From the NCBI RefSeq assembly GCF_904063065.1, contig NZ_CAJFCL010000001.1, forward strand, positions 186,001 through 250,000: 64,000 nucleotides of DNA, given 5' to 3'. Position numbers and translations under genes: made by a program. The stretch comes from Pseudomonas paraversuta (GTDB lineage Bacteria > Pseudomonadota > Gammaproteobacteria > Pseudomonadales > Pseudomonadaceae). The notes beneath the pieces were generated by a model. It did no database searches and was not told the origin of the DNA. It saw only the letters and a program-made list of their open reading frames with translations. Shown piece after piece: positions 18,457 through 27,162 of this stretch. The first letter of the stretch is position 1. Each line of letters opens with the position of its first letter.

Positions 18457-19299
18457 ATGCCGGCAACCCTCACTGCTCATCTGGACCTCGACCCAAACCA
18501 GCCGCTGGCCCTCGAACATCGCTACCTGCAAGCCCAGCGCATCGCCGTACAGGCGGCGCAGCTGGGGCTTGAATATTATCGCCAGCGCGAAACCCTGGAC
18601 GTCGCGCACAAGGACGGGGTTGGCCAGGACGTGGTCAGCATGGCCGACCGCGAACTGGAAGATTTCATCAAGGGGCAATTGGCCCAACACTTCCCCGAAG
18701 ATGGCTTTCTCGGCGAAGAAACCGGCGGCAGCGATTTGCAGGCACGCTGCATCTGGGTGGTCGACCCGATTGATGGCACCAGCTGCTTCGTCAACGGCCT
18801 GCACACCTGGTGTGTGTCCATCGGCTTGCTGGTGGATGGCGTGCCCAGCCTGGGGGCCGTGGCCGACGCCAACCACGACGAACTGTTCCATGCCTGCAAA
18901 GGCCTGGGCGCCTACGTCAACCAGACCCCCATCGTGGTCAACCCGGCTGTCGATCTGACCCTGGGCGTAACCGGAGTCGGTACCTCCCATCGACGGGGCA
19001 AGGAACACTTTCTGCCCTTCGTCAAACAGCTGCTGGATGAAGGCGGAATGTTCATTCGTAATGGTTCGGGTGCATTAATGATCGCCTACGTCGCCGCCGG
19101 GCGCCTGCTCGGTTACTACGAAACCCATATCAACAGCTGGGATTGCCTCGCCGGTCTGGTACTGGTCAGCGAAGCCGGCGGTCAATGCAGTGACTTTTTA
19201 AAGGACCGGGGCCTGATCGAAGGCAACCCGCTACTGGTGGCCGCGCCTCAGCTGTACCCGGCACTGGCCCGTATGATCGGGCCTTCTCTGAACAGCTGA
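18457..19299 (+). CDS. Inositol monophosphatase family protein
   Basis: This is a cytosolic Mg-dependent sugar/inositol phosphate phosphatase. Family motifs are present: GEE (residues 86-88), the metal-binding DPIDGT (103-108) and the late WD motif in NSWDCLAG. No signal peptide is visible. The start at 18457 is fixed by AAGGAA seven bases upstream. The product is 280 residues, a normal family length. The presumed operator lies between promoter and start. In context it would remove the last phosphate from an imported inositol phosphate; it could instead act on another phosphorylated polyol. Confidence 0.85.
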   Translation: MPATLTAHLDLDPNQPLALEHRYLQAQRIAVQAAQLGLEYYRQRETLDVAHKDGVGQDVVSMADRELEDFIKGQLAQHFPEDGFLGEETGGSDLQARCIWVVDPIDGTSCFVNGLHTWCVSIGLLVDGVPSLGAVADANHDELFHACKGLGAYVNQTPIVVNPAVDLTLGVTGVGTSHRRGKEHFLPFVKQLLDEGGMFIRNGSGALMIAYVAAGRLLGYYETHINSWDCLAGLVLVSEAGGQCSDFLKDRGLIEGNPLLVAAPQLYPALARMIGPSLNS

Positions 19300-19415
19300 C
19301 TGCTGTGGTTGCGGGCTCAACCCGGCAGGTCAGATCAATCAGGCTGCACCGGACAGATCCAGAAAAGGTTTTACAAGCAGGCCCCTAGAAAAACAAAAAC
19401 AGGAAATCTTGCGCC

Positions 19416-20792
19416 ATGAAATCTCTACTCAATGCCTTCAAGGCTGCACCTGCCCGCGAGGGTATCCCCAGCCAGGACATGCAAAGGTTCAGGGTTTTGC
19501 GCTGGCAGACCTTTATATCCATGTCACTGAGCTACGCCTTGTTCTACGTGTGTCGCCTCTCGTTCAACGTGGTCAAGCCGGCACTGGTATCGAACAACAT
19601 TCTGAGCCCCACCCAACTGGGCATCATCGGCTCGGCGCTGTTCTTCGCCTATGCCATCGGCAAACTGGTCAACGGCTTTCTGGCCGATCACTCCAATGTG
19701 CGCCGCTTCATGATGCTGGGCCTGCTGCTCAGCGCCATCGTCAATGCCTGCATGGGCATGACCACCAACACCATCATTCTGACCCTGATCTGGGGCCTCA
19801 ATGGCTGGGCCCAATCCATGGGGGTCGGGCCGTGCGTGGTCTCGCTGTCGCGCTGGTACACCGACAAGGAACGCGGAACCTTCTATGGCTTCTGGTCGAT
19901 TGCCCATAGCCTGGGCGAAGCCTTGACCTACGTGGCCGTGGCCGCTGTGGTGGTGACCTGGGGCTGGCAGTTCGGCTACTGGCTCGCCACCCTGATGGGC
20001 CTGGCGGGGCTGGCCCTGATTTACTTTTTTATGGCCGACTCGCCACAAAGTTGCGGTTTCCCCCCGGTACAAACCCCTGAACCCCATGACAAGACGGGGC
20101 CGAGCATCTTCGGCAAACAGCTGGAACTGCTGAAAAACCCGGCCCTGTGGCTGCTCGCCCTGGCCTCTTGCCTGATGTACATCGGGCGCTATGCAGTGAT
20201 TTCCTGGGGCGTGTTCTTCCTGGAAAACGCCAAGGCCTACAACACCCTCAGCGCCTCGACACTGATCTCCATTACCGGGGTTTTCGGGATTATCGGTACC
20301 GGCCTGAGCGGGCTGATTTCGGACCGTTTCTTCAACGGCAAGCGCAATGCCCTGGCGATGATCTTCGGCTTGATGAACACCGCGTCGCTGGCCGCATTCC
20401 TGTTCGTTCCGGCCGGCCACTATTGGCTGGATGCTACGGCCATGATGTTCTTCGGTCTGTCGATGGGGGCTCTGCTGTGTTTCCTCGGCGGCCTGATGGC
20501 CACTGACATTGCCTCCAAAAGCGCTTCCGGTGCTGCGCTGGGCATGATCGGTATCGCCAGCTATGGCGGCGCTGCAGCAGGTGAAATTCTTACCGGCGTA
20601 CTGATCGAGCACGGCACTACGGTGTTGAGCAATGGCAGCAAGGTCTATCAATTCCAGACCCTGTCGATCTTCTGGGTCAGTGCCTCGCTGATCTCGGTGC
20701 TCATGACCGCCCTGTTTGCCCTGTATATCCAAAAGCGCACACAACCGCCTATGGGTAAAACAGCAGCCTTTGCTGAACCGGCAAAGATTTAA
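19416..20792 (+). CDS. MFS transporter, organophosphate:phosphate antiporter type (UhpC/GlpT-like)
   Basis: This inner-membrane carrier of 458 residues has about twelve membrane segments. The N-terminal segment ALFYVCRLSFNVVKPAL carries the conserved Tyr-x-x-Arg neighbourhood of the OPA family, and SRWYTDKERGTFYGFWSIAH is also typical of UhpC/UhpT/GlpT. These carriers exchange a phosphorylated organic compound for inorganic phosphate. Lying between an inositol-phosphatase-type gene and porin and phytase genes, it is likely to import a phosphorylated product of extracytoplasmic hydrolysis. UhpC-like members can also act as sensors, but no two-component partner is seen here. The substrate is inferred. 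Confidence 0.85.
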   Translation: MKSLLNAFKAAPAREGIPSQDMQRFRVLRWQTFISMSLSYALFYVCRLSFNVVKPALVSNNILSPTQLGIIGSALFFAYAIGKLVNGFLADHSNVRRFMMLGLLLSAIVNACMGMTTNTIILTLIWGLNGWAQSMGVGPCVVSLSRWYTDKERGTFYGFWSIAHSLGEALTYVAVAAVVVTWGWQFGYWLATLMGLAGLALIYFFMADSPQSCGFPPVQTPEPHDKTGPSIFGKQLELLKNPALWLLALASCLMYIGRYAVISWGVFFLENAKAYNTLSASTLISITGVFGIIGTGLSGLISDRFFNGKRNALAMIFGLMNTASLAAFLFVPAGHYWLDATAMMFFGLSMGALLCFLGGLMATDIASKSASGAALGMIGIASYGGAAAGEILTGVLIEHGTTVLSNGSKVYQFQTLSIFWVSASLISVLMTALFALYIQKRTQPPMGKTAAFAEPAKI

Positions 20793-20940
20793 ACCGCTCT
20801 TGATCCTGAAACAAAAAGTGACATATACCTGCAACATTCATCCCGCATAGTTGGCGACTGGCCAGCAAGGAGTTGTGTGTTTCCCAAGAGCAATACCGCC
20901 GTGTCTTGGAACTAACAACAACAATAAACGAGCAAACAAG

Positions 20941-21726
20941 ATGACCTATCCATTGAATGAAGCCCTGAACACATCTTTTTTTTCGCCGCGGAATGCACAC
21001 GTGTGCAAACCCGGTCGCTACAACGGTCTGATCGCCGCCCTGTGCTTCACCGCACTGGAAGGCGCGCTCATGCTGATGCCCACTGCGTCCCACGCACTGG
21101 ATCTGGACTACCAGCATCAGTACAACGAAAAGGATCGCGACCACACCGACAAGGTGATGATCACCCAGGCCCTGGACAATGGCCTGGCGTTCTCCTTCCA
21201 GATGGTTGCCAGCCCCGCAGTCAAGGAAAACGGTCAGCCCGGCCAGCCGTTTGAACACATGACCAAGGATTCCCTGAAAGGCAAGGTCAAGTATTCACAC
21301 AAACTCACCAAGCGCCTGAAGTTCAAACCCAAGTTCACCTACTCCCAGGGCAAGGATAAAAAGTCCTATAAACCGGCGTTCAAGTTCCCCTACGAGTTGA
21401 ACAACAGTTTTTCCGTGATCCCCGGTTACTACTACAAGCTCACCACCTATAAAGATGACGGCAAGGAAAGCAAAAGGGACAACGTCTGGTCATTGGGCGG
21501 CAAGTACCGAACCGACCGGATGTCCATCGGCATAGCGCGCAAAGAGATTTACAGCAACCAGATAGCGTTTGACGGCAAGAAGCGTAACTACAGCAACAAG
21601 TTCGTCATCGACTACAAAGTGACCCACCGGTTTATTCCTTACTTTGAAGTGGCCGACGTGTACGTCGACAAAGACACCGACGAGCGCCAGGCCCGCTATC
21701 GCGTGGGCTTTAAATACAAATTCTGA
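20941..21726 (+). CDS. Outer-membrane channel, KdgM (oligogalacturonate-specific porin) family
   Basis: This is a small monomeric beta-barrel porin family member. After a signal-like segment (GRYNGLIAALCFTALEGALM, then LMPTASHA), the mature chain begins LDLDYQHQYNEKDRDHTDKV and has many alternating aromatic/polar strands, ending in YRVGFKYKF with the terminal Phe typical of outer-membrane proteins. The chain is strikingly rich in Lys and Arg (KYSHKLTKRLKFKPKFTY), which would suit anionic substrates. From the ATG at 20941 it has 261 residues and an unusually long N-region; a GTG at 21001 in the same frame would give a normal signal peptide. The operator-like palindrome overlaps this alternative start. 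Neither start has a strong ribosome site. Confidence 0.8.
   Translation: MTYPLNEALNTSFFSPRNAHVCKPGRYNGLIAALCFTALEGALMLMPTASHALDLDYQHQYNEKDRDHTDKVMITQALDNGLAFSFQMVASPAVKENGQPGQPFEHMTKDSLKGKVKYSHKLTKRLKFKPKFTYSQGKDKKSYKPAFKFPYELNNSFSVIPGYYYKLTTYKDDGKESKRDNVWSLGGKYRTDRMSIGIARKEIYSNQIAFDGKKRNYSNKFVIDYKVTHRFIPYFEVADVYVDKDTDERQARYRVGFKYKF
20992..21009. promoter_or_regulatory. Palindromic LacI-type operator, copy 2
   Basis: The core TGCACACGTGTGCA (20994-21007) is identical to copy 1. It lies 50 bases inside the porin frame as read from the first ATG, or directly over the alternative GTG start at 21001. Confidence 0.75.
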
Positions 21727-21764
21727 TCGCGCGCCCCCCTGCAACCCCCTCCAGGAGACTGTGA

Positions 21765-23069
21765 ATGAACGTTTCTCTTTCGGCCCTTTTTCGCCTCAGC
21801 GGCCCGCTGCTGACGGCGGCCCTGAGCATCAGCGCCCCCCAGATTGCCCACGCCCAGGACAACGGCCACTACGTACTGGAAAAAGCCGTGCAGGTCAGCC
21901 GCCACGGCGTACGCCCGCAGACCGACACGCAAAAACTGGTGGACGCCACCCGGCGCCAGTGGCCCACCTGGCTGGTGCGTGACGGCGAACTCACCGGCCA
22001 CGGCTATCTGGCAGCCAGCCTGATGGGCGCCTGGCAGGCCGGGCACTATCGTCAGGCCGGGTTGCTCCCGGCGGGTTGCCCGGACACCGCCACGGTGTAC
22101 ACCTTGTCCAGCCCCAAACAGCGTACCCGCGCCACCGCTGGCGCATTGCTCGACGGCATGTTCCCCGGCTGCGGACAAAAGGCCCTGGCCAGCGCGGAAA
22201 AACTCGACCCGCTGTTCCAGACCGACAAGATGGACTTTGCCCGCATCGATCCGGTGATCGCCAAAGGTGAAATCCTCAAGGCCCTGGGCGGTGACCTGCA
22301 GGCGGCGAAGGCCCGACTGCAACCGGACCTGGACCTGCTCAAGGCCGCAGCCTGTATCGAAGGCAAACCATGCCCGTTCTACGAAGCCGAATGGGTGCTT
22401 AAACAGAATGATGAGGGGCGTCTGAAGATCAAGGGCCTGGACAAGGCGTCATCCCTGGGCGAAACCTTTCGCCTGCAATACAGCGAAGGCAAACCTTTGT
22501 CCGAAGTCGCCTTCGGCCATGCCGCCAACGCCAAACAGGTGATGGCCCTGACCCGACTGCACCGCGCCAAGTACGACTTCGTCAATGACACGCCGCACAT
22601 TGCCAAACGCGGTGGTTCGCAGTTGATGAACCAGCTGCTGCTGGCACTGGAACAAGGCACCGCACTGGAAAAATCCGACCCGCTGGGCAATCCGCCCAAA
22701 GCCCCGTTACTGGTGATTGTCGCCCACGACACCAACCTCTCGCACTTGCGCACCATGCTCGGTTTTCACTGGGCCCTGGGCGAGTACCAGCCCGGCAACA
22801 TCCCGCCCACCGGCACCCTGGCTTTTGAACGCTATCGCGATACCAACAGTGGCGAACGCTTCATCAGGACCACCTTCGTGACCCAGTCACCGGATCAGAT
22901 CCGCAACCTGACCCCGCTGACCGGCAACAACGCGCCGCTGCAGGCGGACTTCGAACAGCCCGGCTGCAAGAAAACCGCGGTTGGCACCCTGTGCCCGCTG
23001 GAGAGTTTTGCCAGCAACCTGAGCAAAGCCATTGACCGCACAGCGATGACCACAGCGCGCTACCCATAA
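21765..23069 (+). CDS. Histidine acid phosphatase, phytase (AppA) type, copy 1
   Basis: This is a periplasmic acid phosphatase of the AppA/Agp branch. A Sec signal covers about residues 1-30 (cleavage near AHA-Q). The catalytic motif RHGVRP (from residue 46) holds the nucleophilic His, and AHDTN (His321, Asp322) supplies the proton donor, matching the HDTN of E. coli AppA. Paired cysteines typical of AppA are visible (FPGCG, IEGKPCPF, PGCKKT, GTLCPL). The product is 434 residues. The RHGxRxP plus HDTN combination fits phytases and glucose-1-phosphatases. It follows the porin gene by 38 bases and precedes a paralogue, so both are probably co-expressed with the pore. Confidence 0.9.
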   Translation: MNVSLSALFRLSGPLLTAALSISAPQIAHAQDNGHYVLEKAVQVSRHGVRPQTDTQKLVDATRRQWPTWLVRDGELTGHGYLAASLMGAWQAGHYRQAGLLPAGCPDTATVYTLSSPKQRTRATAGALLDGMFPGCGQKALASAEKLDPLFQTDKMDFARIDPVIAKGEILKALGGDLQAAKARLQPDLDLLKAAACIEGKPCPFYEAEWVLKQNDEGRLKIKGLDKASSLGETFRLQYSEGKPLSEVAFGHAANAKQVMALTRLHRAKYDFVNDTPHIAKRGGSQLMNQLLLALEQGTALEKSDPLGNPPKAPLLVIVAHDTNLSHLRTMLGFHWALGEYQPGNIPPTGTLAFERYRDTNSGERFIRTTFVTQSPDQIRNLTPLTGNNAPLQADFEQPGCKKTAVGTLCPLESFASNLSKAIDRTAMTTARYP

Positions 23070-23219
23070 GCCCGCAAGCTGCGATGGGGCCGGACAGAGA
23101 CGAAGGTCCTTCGGCCCTTATCGCAACCTTTGGCAGCGACTACAGGATTCACCGTACTTGAGTCATTAGCCGACTAGACTCTGCGCCCATTGTGTCCAGG
23201 AAGACTAAAAGGAAAACCC

Positions 23220-24512
23220 ATGAAGATCTCGCTCTATGCCAGCCTGCTGCTGGCCGGCATGCTCAGCCCGCCAGCCTTTGCCCAAACGTCATCCAGTGAC
23301 GGCTACGTCCTGGATAAAGTGGTACAGGTCAGCCGCCACGGAGTCCGCCCGCCTACCGAGTCCAATGAAAAACTGCTCACCAGCGTCACCCAACGCCAAT
23401 GGCCGACCTGGCTGGTGCCCCTGGGCAACCTGACCGGTCACGGCTACACCGGCGCCGTGGAAATGGGCCGCTACCGGGGCCAGGTGCTGCGCACTGCCGG
23501 GCTGATCCCCAAAGGCTGCCCGGACGCCAGCCAACTGCTGGTCCATGCCAGCCCCCTGCAACGCACCAAAGCCACGGCCCAGGCCTTGCTCGACGGCATG
23601 TTCCCCGGTTGCGGTTTCCAGCCGACCTACGTTGCAGGCAAACAGGACGCCCTGTTCCAGGCCAATGAAATGCCATTTGCCGCACTCGACCCGGACAAAG
23701 CCAAGGCCGGCATATTCAAAGCCCTGGGGGGCAGCATCGAAGCCGCCCAGGCACGCTACAAACCCTATGAAGAAAAACTCCGGGAAGTGGCCTGCTTGCC
23801 GGGTGCTGATTGCCCGTACGGCAAACAGCCCTGGGTGCTCGAAGAAAATGCCAAGGGCCGCTTCTCGATCAAGGGCCTGAGCGCCGGGGCCAACATGGGC
23901 GAAGTGTTCCGCCTGGAGTACAGCCAGGGCCTGCCGCTGGACAAGGTCGCCTTCGGTAATGCCCGCACCCCGGCCGAAGTGTCGAGCCTGATGGTACTGA
24001 CCAAAGCCAAATACGACTTCCTCAATGACATCCCCTATATCGCCAGCCGTGGCGCATCCGAGCTGATGAACCAGATTTCCCTGGAGCTCAAGCAAGGCAC
24101 CTCCTTCGCCAAAAAAGATGCCCCAGGCACCCCGCCCGATGTACCGCTGATGCTGCTGGTGGCCCATGACACCAACATCTCGTACCTGCGCACCATGCTC
24201 GGCTTCGGCTGGAAACTGGGTGACTATCTGGAAAACAACATCCCGCCGGTGGGCACCCTGCAGTTCGAGCGTTACCGGGAAGTCAAAACCGGCGAGTACT
24301 TTTTGCGCATCGCCTTTGAAGCCCAGTCGATGGATCAGATCCGCAACCTGACCCGGCTGGCCGGCGCCGAAAAACCGCTCAAGGGTGATTTCGCCAGCGC
24401 CAAAGACTGCCGCAAAACCAGCGTCGGCCTGCTGTGCCCGCTCAAAGAGGCGCTGCTGAAAGTCGATCAGAACATTGATCCGACCGCGCTCACGCCTTAC
24501 AGCTTCCAATAA
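23220..24512 (+). CDS. Histidine acid phosphatase, phytase (AppA) type, copy 2
   Basis: This tandem paralogue of the preceding phosphatase aligns along its whole length. The signal peptide is MKISLYASLLLAGMLSPPAFA. RHGVRPP (from residue 39) is the catalytic motif, and VAHDTNISYLRTMLGF carries the proton donor. Disulfide cysteines are conserved (GCPDAS, FPGCGF, CLPGADCPYG, KDCRKT, LLCPL). The ATG at 23220 is preceded by AAAGGAAAA. The product is 430 residues. A gap of 150 bases with no terminator separates the two copies. Two enzymes may attack different phosphates of the same substrate or differ in pH optimum; this is inference. Confidence 0.9.
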   Translation: MKISLYASLLLAGMLSPPAFAQTSSSDGYVLDKVVQVSRHGVRPPTESNEKLLTSVTQRQWPTWLVPLGNLTGHGYTGAVEMGRYRGQVLRTAGLIPKGCPDASQLLVHASPLQRTKATAQALLDGMFPGCGFQPTYVAGKQDALFQANEMPFAALDPDKAKAGIFKALGGSIEAAQARYKPYEEKLREVACLPGADCPYGKQPWVLEENAKGRFSIKGLSAGANMGEVFRLEYSQGLPLDKVAFGNARTPAEVSSLMVLTKAKYDFLNDIPYIASRGASELMNQISLELKQGTSFAKKDAPGTPPDVPLMLLVAHDTNISYLRTMLGFGWKLGDYLENNIPPVGTLQFERYREVKTGEYFLRIAFEAQSMDQIRNLTRLAGAEKPLKGDFASAKDCRKTSVGLLCPLKEALLKVDQNIDPTALTPYSFQ

Positions 24513-24629
24513 CCGGCGGCCTGGGGTAAAAGTCGCTTTCTGCGTTGAACCCGGGATGGGCACAATAGCGGCGCGACTCGCCAGGCATTTCCCGGCGTCT
24601 GAATCAGCATTTGAGGGGAGCGGTATCGT

Positions 24630-25565
24630 TTGGAGTTGAGGCAACTGCGCTATTTCGTAAAGATTGTTGAACTGGGTAGTCTTGGACGTGCCGCCCTGGA
24701 GCTGGAGGTCGGGGTTTCGGCCCTGAGCCAGCAAGTCTCCAGGCTCGAAAACGAGCTGTCGACCCGCCTGCTGAATCGCACCTCCACCGGCGTCACCCCC
24801 ACCAGCGCCGGTGTTGCCTTTTTACATCACGCCCAACTGACCCTGCGTCAGGCGGAAAACGCCGTGATGGCTGCCCATCGCGGCCGTATGAGCGGGTACG
24901 TCAGCGTCGGCCTGGCCCCGACCACGGCTACCGTGCTCGCGCTGCCCTTGATCAATGCGATGCGTGAGCGCTATCCGGACATTCAGTTGCATCTGGTGGA
25001 AATGCTGTCGGGCCATTTGGCCACGCAGCTCAATGCCCGACAGATCGACCTGGCCATCCTGTTTCAGCTCGAAGGCGGGAAGCGCTGGAGCATCACCCCC
25101 CTGCTGGATGAAAAACTGTTTGTCATCGCCTCACCCCAATTACCCAATGCTCCTCGCGGTGATGGCGTGCAGATAGCGGATCTGGGGGGCTTGCCGCTGG
25201 TGATGCCGAGTTCGCAACACGGGCTGCGTTCAACCTTGATGGCGGCTTTTGAGCGGTCGGGGATCACCCCCAATATCGTGATGGAAGTCGACGGTCTGGC
25301 AATCTTGATGAACGCCGTGCGGGCCGGGCATGCCGCCACGATTCAACCCGGCGCGGCAGCGGCGCTTAAAGGCGAGTCCGGGCTTTCACTGGTGCAAATC
25401 ACTGATCCCCATGTGGGCCGGCGTAATCTTCTGGCGACCCTGGCCGATGACGAACTGTCCCCGGCGGCGCTGGCCACGCGGCTGGTGATGGTAGAGGTGG
25501 CAAAAAAACTGGTGCTCGATCAGCAGTGGCCCGGCGCAACCCTGGTTGAAACCGCCAGCGGCTAG
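24630..25565 (+). CDS. tcuR: LysR-family regulator, TcuR-like
   Basis: The N-terminal winged helix starts MELRQLRYFVKIVELGSLGR and continues ALSQQVSRLENELSTRLLNR. The C-terminal effector-binding domain spans about residues 90-300. The start is TTG, supported by GAGGGGAG ten bases upstream. The product is 311 residues. It lies upstream of tcuA in the same direction, as tcuR does in Salmonella, where TcuR activates tcuABC in response to tricarballylate. The assignment rests on context. Confidence 0.82.
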   Translation: MELRQLRYFVKIVELGSLGRAALELEVGVSALSQQVSRLENELSTRLLNRTSTGVTPTSAGVAFLHHAQLTLRQAENAVMAAHRGRMSGYVSVGLAPTTATVLALPLINAMRERYPDIQLHLVEMLSGHLATQLNARQIDLAILFQLEGGKRWSITPLLDEKLFVIASPQLPNAPRGDGVQIADLGGLPLVMPSSQHGLRSTLMAAFERSGITPNIVMEVDGLAILMNAVRAGHAATIQPGAAAALKGESGLSLVQITDPHVGRRNLLATLADDELSPAALATRLVMVEVAKKLVLDQQWPGATLVETASG

Positions 25566-25707
25566 CAACCCGAACCGGCCACCCCTTTAATAAAACTAAA
25601 CACCCCGCGTCGAATCCCGTCTTTCGGCGCTTTGCGCTGTCACCTACCTTCTCCCTCCTTTGCAAGGCGCACTTTGCTCCGGCTGCCTTGGGAACCGAGG
25701 AGAAATA

Positions 25708-27162
25708 ATGATCGATGTACTCATCATAGGTGGCGGCAATGCAGCCCTGTGTGCCGCACTGATGGCTCGGGAAGCCGGCGCCAGCGTCATGCTGCTTGAA
25801 GCCTCGCCCAAAGTATGGCGAGGCGGCAATTCACAACACACGCGTAACCTGCGCTGCATGCACGATGCTCCTCAGGATGTGCTGATCGATGCCTATCCCG
25901 AAGAGGAATACTGGCAAGACCTGCTGAAGGTCACCGGCGGTATCACCGATGAGAAGCTGGCCCGAATCGCCATTCGCGCGTCGTCCACCTGCCGCGACTG
26001 GATGCGCTCCCACGGCGTGCATTTTCAACCGCCGCTATCAGGCGCGCTGCATGTGGCGCGGACCAACGCCTTTTTCATGGGCGGCGGTAAAGCCCTGGTC
26101 AATGCTTATTTCCGCAGTGCCGAACGCCTGGGCGTCGAGATCCGCTACAACACGCAAGTGACCGACATTGAGCTCAAGGACGGCAAATTTATCGCCGCCC
26201 ACATTGGCGCCCATGAGGTCGATGGCCAGGCCGTGGCCGCGCAACGCATTGAAGCCCGGGCCTGCGTACTGGCAGCTGGCGGCTTTGAGTCCAACCGCGA
26301 ATGGCTGCGCGAAGCCTGGGGGCAGAATGAACGGGGGGAATGGCCTTCGGACAACTTCCTGATCCGTGGCACACGGTTCAACACCGGTATCCTGCTGCGG
26401 CGCATGCTTGATCACGGTGCTGATGGCATCGGCGATCCGACCCAGGCGCACATGGTCGCCATTGATGCTCGCGCCCCCCTGTATGACGGCGGTATTTGCA
26501 CGCGCATCGATTGCGTATCCCTGGGTGTGGTCGTCAACCGTGACGGCGAGCGGTTCTACGATGAGGGCGAAGATTTCTGGCCCAAGCGCTATGCCATCTG
26601 GGGACGGCTGGTGGCGGGTCAACCGGGTCAGCAGGCGTACTCGATCATCGACCAGCAAGCCATCGGTCGCTTCATGCCGCCGGTCTTCCCCGGTACCCGG
26701 GCCAACACCCTTGAGGATCTGGCCCGCCAGTTGCAGCTGCCCCAGGCTGCGTTCGTGAAAACCGTGGAGGACTACAACCAGGCCTGTCACGTCGGCACCT
26801 TCGACCACACCGCGCTGGACGATTGCCACACCCGGGGGCTGACCCCGGCCAAAACCCATTGGGCACGGCCGCTGGTGCAACCACCGTTCTATGCCTATCC
26901 GCTCAAACCGGGCGTTACCTTCACCTATCTGGGCCTTGCCACCGACGAAACCGCTGCCGTGCATTTCAATGGCGAGCCCAGCCCCAACCTGTTCGTTGCC
27001 GGCGAAATGATGGCCGGCAACGTGCTGGGCAAGGGCTACACCGCGGGTATCGGCATGGCCATCGGTACTGCGTTCGGGCGTATTGCCGGCGTCCAGGCCG
27101 CCGCCTCCGTGGGCTATGGCCCTTCCTCCACGATATCGGAATCTCGACATGCAACTGTTTGA
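25708..27162 (+). CDS. tcuA: FAD-dependent tricarballylate dehydrogenase TcuA
   Basis: TcuA oxidises tricarballylate to cis-aconitate, which then enters the TCA cycle. The N-terminal dinucleotide-binding motif is [19 protein letters not shown], and the fumarate-reductase/succinate-dehydrogenase-type flavoprotein domain fills the rest ([40 protein letters not shown]). The ATG at 25708 follows GAGGAGA. The product is 484 residues, close to the Salmonella enzyme. Its end overlaps the tcuB start by 14 bases, consistent with coupled synthesis of the electron-transfer partner. Confidence 0.87.
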   Translation: MIDVLIIGGGNAALCAALMAREAGASVMLLEASPKVWRGGNSQHTRNLRCMHDAPQDVLIDAYPEEEYWQDLLKVTGGITDEKLARIAIRASSTCRDWMRSHGVHFQPPLSGALHVARTNAFFMGGGKALVNAYFRSAERLGVEIRYNTQVTDIELKDGKFIAAHIGAHEVDGQAVAAQRIEARACVLAAGGFESNREWLREAWGQNERGEWPSDNFLIRGTRFNTGILLRRMLDHGADGIGDPTQAHMVAIDARAPLYDGGICTRIDCVSLGVVVNRDGERFYDEGEDFWPKRYAIWGRLVAGQPGQQAYSIIDQQAIGRFMPPVFPGTRANTLEDLARQLQLPQAAFVKTVEDYNQACHVGTFDHTALDDCHTRGLTPAKTHWARPLVQPPFYAYPLKPGVTFTYLGLATDETAAVHFNGEPSPNLFVAGEMMAGNVLGKGYTAGIGMAIGTAFGRIAGVQAAASVGYGPSSTISESRHATV

